From WLWS01 sp964639535 (GTDB lineage: Bacteria > Pseudomonadota > Gammaproteobacteria > Eutrophobiales > Eutrophobiaceae), in contig CAZXDV010000033.1 of NCBI GenBank assembly GCA_964639535.1, positions 1 through 17,848 on the forward strand: a stretch of DNA of 17,848 bases, written 5' to 3'. Within the stretch, counting starts at the first letter, position 1; each line of letters opens with the position of its first letter. The notes below the pieces were generated by a model that made no database searches, was not told the DNA's origin, and saw only the letters and a list, made by a program, of their open reading frames with translations. Of the stretch, positions 15,314 to 17,848 are shown piece by piece. The position numbers were made by a program, and so were the translations under genes.

Positions 15314-15939
15314 ACCAGGAACGACGACGCTTCTACAGGATAAACGACAAGGTGTCGCTGAATTACCGGGTAATCCAGCGTGAAGACCTGCAAAAGGAAC
15401 TGGACAGGACCAGCCGCAAGCAAAAAGAACTCGCCGAGCTTCGTAACGCTGCACTGGCCATTGATGCCCGCCTTGATGTCATTAACAGCCAGTTACAAAA
15501 TGACAACCCGGTGCTGGCTGAGATACTGACTCTTTTTCAAAGAAAAATGGCCTTGCACGAGGCTATGCTGGGTGTAGACGACTACGACGAAAGTGCTTTT
15601 AGCCAGGCCAGGGAAATCAATCTCAGTGCCAGCGGTCTCGCCTTTGATGCCGAAACCCCTCTGAAGGAAGGCACCTGCCTGAAGCTCGAGCTGGTAACTT
15701 ACCCCGAGCATCACTATATCTCGGTCTTTGCCAGCGTGGTCAACTGCCAGGCCCTCAAAAATGATAGGACATCCGGTTATCGAGTGGCGGTGGATTTTCG
15801 CAGTATCAGTGACGAAGATGAAGAAAAGATAGTCAACCACATATTCAAAAAACAGGCAGAGGAAATCAAGAAGGAAAGAATGCAGGCCGAGCTTGAAACG
15901 CAGGCAGGTGACGCGATGGCCTCAATGGGCCAGGGCTGA
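15310..15939 (+). CDS. PilZ-domain protein with long helical insertion, probable cyclic-di-GMP receptor
   Basis: Probably senses cyclic-di-GMP and acts on motility. Both PilZ ligand motifs are present: RxxxR in ERRRFYRI (R6, R10) and NxSxxG at 104-109 (NLSASG). The domain closes with a hydrophobic strand (YRVAVDFRSI) and a C-terminal helix. Unusually, about 94 residues separate the two motifs, against about 20 to 35 in a compact PilZ domain. The insert is mostly charged helix (DLQKELDRTSRKQKELAELR, then LTLFQRKMALHEAML). This resembles the tetrameric tPilZ group described in Xanthomonas, although some of those lack the binding motifs. The protein has 209 residues and no signal peptide or membrane segment. 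ATG overlaps the pomB stop (ATGA), so translation is coupled and the gene belongs to the stator operon. Action on PomAB as a brake is inferred by analogy with YcgR, not shown. Confidence 0.87.
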   Translation: MNQERRRFYRINDKVSLNYRVIQREDLQKELDRTSRKQKELAELRNAALAIDARLDVINSQLQNDNPVLAEILTLFQRKMALHEAMLGVDDYDESAFSQAREINLSASGLAFDAETPLKEGTCLKLELVTYPEHHYISVFASVVNCQALKNDRTSGYRVAVDFRSISDEDEEKIVNHIFKKQAEEIKKERMQAELETQAGDAMASMGQG

Positions 15940-15950
15940 TACTCACTCCA

Positions 15951-15971
15951 GCCAGCGAATTTAGTGCTGGC
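15951..15971 (+). terminator. weak hairpin after the pomA-pomB-pilZ operon
   Basis: GCCAGC (15951-15956) pairs with GCTGGC (15966-15971) around a nine-base loop, 11 bases after the stop codon. There is no T tract, so it is not a normal intrinsic terminator. It could stabilise the mRNA 3' end or assist Rho-dependent termination. Confidence 0.25.
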
Positions 15972-16045
15972 CCACCCTGCTCTGCCTGAATTATCATCAC
16001 CACGTACACAGGCTGACCGAAGGTTCTTTGGTCTAAAGCCTAATA

Positions 16046-17005
16046 ATGACAAATTGCATGGTGATAATGACGTTCCAGCCCTCACATTCAATCAACAGGC
16101 AGGTCTACATTGACCTGACCCATGCGGCTCCGACTTTTGAAGCTGTGGATGGCGACCTGACAAAACCCGACCTCTCCCACCCAGTTGGCGACAGCCATGC
16201 AGTTTGCGGCCACGGCCTTGGAACCAGGTTACAGAAAGATGATTTCCAGGCACGTAATGGCTACTTTCGCTGGGGTTTCTTCTGCCTTGATGAGCATTTC
16301 GCGACGCACGTGGATTCTCAGTGCCATTTTGTCACCACCGACCCCGAGCTGAGCATTGACGAACCGGACATGCGTTATGCGCATGAATTCACCCTGGCTG
16401 ACCTGGTGGGCCCCCTTGTCTATGTTGATATCAGTGATCGGGTGAACCGGGAACTACAAAAAAATGCTGGTATACCTTCACCGGACACGGGCATCACGGA
16501 TTTTGGTAATTCAAGCGAAGCCACCGTGCGGCTGGCGGATGTGGAAGCCGTAGAGCAATACATCACGGAAGGCTGTTATATTGTGTTCAATACCGGCTGG
16601 GAACAGACCTTTGCCGGCAGCGGCCCTGAAAATGGCTGGTACCACCCCTACAACAATGGTCTTAATCATCCCGGCGTGACGCCCGAGGTTGTGGACTGGT
16701 TAATTGCCCTGGAAGATAAGAAAGGGTTTCGAATAAACGGACTGGCGGCAGATAATATTGCCGTGGAATCCGGGGAAAGCCTGCTCGGTGAAGGCGGCAA
16801 TGTCGATGATGTCCCGGCAGTCATTAATGGGCCCTATCTCCACGCGCTCGGTTTACAAAGGGGCTGGAAGCTGGTGGAAAACCTTGCCAACCTTGATCAG
16901 CTCGCCGCTATGCCACAGGGTTCAGGTACCCTGATGGTAGGTGCATCGCGAATCGTCGGTGTCAGCGGTACGCCTGCCAGGGTGGTCGCTATATATCCCG
17001 AGTAA
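16046..17005 (+). CDS. cyclase-family metal-dependent hydrolase (kynurenine formamidase-like fold)
   Basis: Belongs to the cyclase family (PF04199), which includes bacterial kynurenine formamidase and other amide or lactone hydrolases that bind divalent metal. The protein opens with the family motif YIDLTHAAPTF. The metal-binding stretch reads HFATHVDSQCHF, giving H84, H88, D90 and H94 if translation begins at 16046. The usual pattern is HxGTHxDxPxH, so Ala replaces Gly and the Pro is lost while the ligands remain. Later motifs include IVFNTGWEQ, NHPGVTPEVVDWL and LAADNIAVESG. At 319 residues it is longer than the roughly 210 of KynB and closer to the larger cyclase-family members. Start codons at 16046, 16058 and 16067 are all possible; the last has GGTGA before it. 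There is no clear signal peptide. It stands alone, ahead of a shared terminator. The substrate cannot be read from the sequence, and no tryptophan-pathway gene is nearby. Confidence 0.85.
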   Translation: MTNCMVIMTFQPSHSINRQVYIDLTHAAPTFEAVDGDLTKPDLSHPVGDSHAVCGHGLGTRLQKDDFQARNGYFRWGFFCLDEHFATHVDSQCHFVTTDPELSIDEPDMRYAHEFTLADLVGPLVYVDISDRVNRELQKNAGIPSPDTGITDFGNSSEATVRLADVEAVEQYITEGCYIVFNTGWEQTFAGSGPENGWYHPYNNGLNHPGVTPEVVDWLIALEDKKGFRINGLAADNIAVESGESLLGEGGNVDDVPAVINGPYLHALGLQRGWKLVENLANLDQLAAMPQGSGTLMVGASRIVGVSGTPARVVAIYPE

Positions 17006-17010
17006 AAACG

Positions 17011-17036
17011 AAAAGGCCTGCATAAGCAGGCCTTTT
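17011..17036. terminator. bidirectional intrinsic terminator
   Basis: AAAAGGCCTGC (17011-17021) and GCAGGCCTTTT (17026-17036) form a perfect 11-bp stem around the tetraloop ATAA. The plus strand ends in TTTTCCTT, and the minus strand continues TTTTCGTTTTT. It sits five bases after the cyclase-family gene and 22 bases after the end of the TonB receptor gene on the other strand, so it serves both. Confidence 0.92.
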
Positions 17037-17058
17037 CCTTAGAGCTTCCTGGCGAACC

Positions 17059-17848
17059 TTAGAAGCGATAGGTACCGGTAATGTACCAGGCACGGTCAAT
17101 AGCCGGCAGGTCAAGCTGCGTGGCAGATGAAGGTGACTGGTCCGTGTAGTTCAGATAGTAGGTATCAAAGATGTTATCTACTCGAGCATCAAGCGAGTAC
17201 TTGTCGTCCGCGCTGGTCCAGCCAATGCTCGCATTCATCAGGCCAAAAGACTTCTGGGCGTTGCGAGGATTGTTATCCGGGCTGAACAGCACCTTGGTGC
17301 GATAAGAGTAGTCAATGCGTGGTATTACGACCCCGCTATCGCCCATGTTAAATTCCTTGATGACGGAAATGGCACCAGACCACTTTGAAACAAATGGGAA
17401 CCTGTCGCCAACTGCCGGACCGCCAACCTGTGTGGCATCAGCCTCGGTAATCTCTGTATCCAGGTAACCCAGTGCGACCTCAAAGAACCAGCTGTCAATG
17501 GGTGACCAACGACTTTCAACTTCAAAGCCAATGACTTCACCAATACCGGAGTTTTGCAGCTGTGGTGCGATACCCCCATTGGGGTCGATGGTCTCAAGCT
17601 GGATATCCGTGTAGTCCACATAGAAACCGGCTACGTTGAGGGTGAAGTTGTAGTCTGGATTGTTGTACTTAAACCCAACCTCGTAGGACTCTACAAACTC
17701 AGGGTCATAGGTTGGAGCAAATCCCACAGGTCCGGCAATACGCTGCTGCACACCACCACTCTTGAAACCTTCCGAGTAGGTGAAGTAGGTCATCAGGTTA
17801 TCATTCCAGTCATAGGAAATGTTGGCCATGGGTGTCCAGTCGTCAGCC
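17059..17848 (-). CDS. TonB-dependent outer-membrane receptor, 3' part (5' end outside window)
   Basis: C-terminal part of an outer-membrane beta-barrel that takes up a ligand using TonB energy. The frame stays open to the end of the window, so the signal peptide, plug domain and most of the barrel lie beyond it. The visible 262 residues include the conserved DDWTPMANISYDWNDNLMTYFTYSEGFKSGG strand region, here noted by its parts YDWNDNLMTYFTYSEGFKSG. Alternating amphipathic strands follow (ESYEVGFKYNN, VIGFEVESRWSP, VALGYLDTEI, LDARVDNIFDTYYLNY). The protein ends AWYITGTYRF, with the terminal Phe that the BAM machinery recognises. An internal ATG at 17829 is not the start. The ligand cannot be told from this part; such receptors in marine bacteria take up siderophores, vitamins or oligosaccharides. 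The gene ends at the shared terminator. Confidence 0.93.
   Translation of the reverse strand, partial: ADDWTPMANISYDWNDNLMTYFTYSEGFKSGGVQQRIAGPVGFAPTYDPEFVESYEVGFKYNNPDYNFTLNVAGFYVDYTDIQLETIDPNGGIAPQLQNSGIGEVIGFEVESRWSPIDSWFFEVALGYLDTEITEADATQVGGPAVGDRFPFVSKWSGAISVIKEFNMGDSGVVIPRIDYSYRTKVLFSPDNNPRNAQKSFGLMNASIGWTSADDKYSLDARVDNIFDTYYLNYTDQSPSSATQLDLPAIDRAWYITGTYRF

Noticed and set aside
1..17848. CRISPR array, insertion sequence, prophage or defence island
   Set aside because: I saw no regularly spaced repeats, transposase, integrase, attachment-site duplication or recognised defence genes. The genes are mostly chromosomal housekeeping and motility.

Overview
The window looks like chromosome from a free-living, flagellated, Gram-negative gammaproteobacterium, probably marine. 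RapA, CysG, Uup and the RNase AM/YciV protein are gammaproteobacterial in type. The stator genes are of the sodium-driven PomA/PomB kind. A TonB-dependent receptor, a secreted sulfatase and a PA3496-type small protein fit an aquatic heterotroph. This placement rests on reading the proteins, not on a search. There are no rRNA or tRNA genes, insertion sequences or CRISPR arrays that I can see.

Layout. Bases 1-4808 hold three co-oriented nucleic-acid genes: the 3' part of uup (ABC-F ATPase), rapA (RNA polymerase recycling ATPase) and a PHP-domain RNase AM/YciV protein. A secreted formylglycine-type sulfatase follows (5013-6560) and meets a convergent fapA-type gene (DUF342, flagellar assembly protein A, 6564-8489, minus strand) with a gap of 3 bases. 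Bases 8490-8831 are a divergent promoter region: a sigma-28-like promoter faces fapA and a good sigma-70 promoter drives a small acidic PA3496-family protein. An unrecognised 195-residue protein comes next (9249-9836), then a poorly resolved stretch with short ORFs (9837-10336).

A LexA-like regulator (10337-10930, minus) has lost the catalytic serine of the self-cleaving S24 peptidase domain and has an altered cleavage site, but keeps the lysine of the dyad. Directly upstream lies a 48-bp palindrome made of four 8-bp half-sites. msrB and cysG follow, facing each other. Then comes a motility operon, pomA-pomB-PilZ (13189-15939), preceded by a second sigma-28-like promoter. The window closes with a cyclase-family metal hydrolase and the 3' end of a TonB-dependent receptor, which share a bidirectional terminator.

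How the parts fit. fapA and pomAB-pilZ appear to be a split flagellar module, each part with its own FliA-type promoter. The third operon gene is a PilZ protein with a long helical insertion that overlaps the pomB stop codon, so it could link cyclic-di-GMP to the sodium stator. The most unusual element is the apparently non-cleavable LexA-like protein with its own operator-like palindrome, which cannot be a classical SOS switch.
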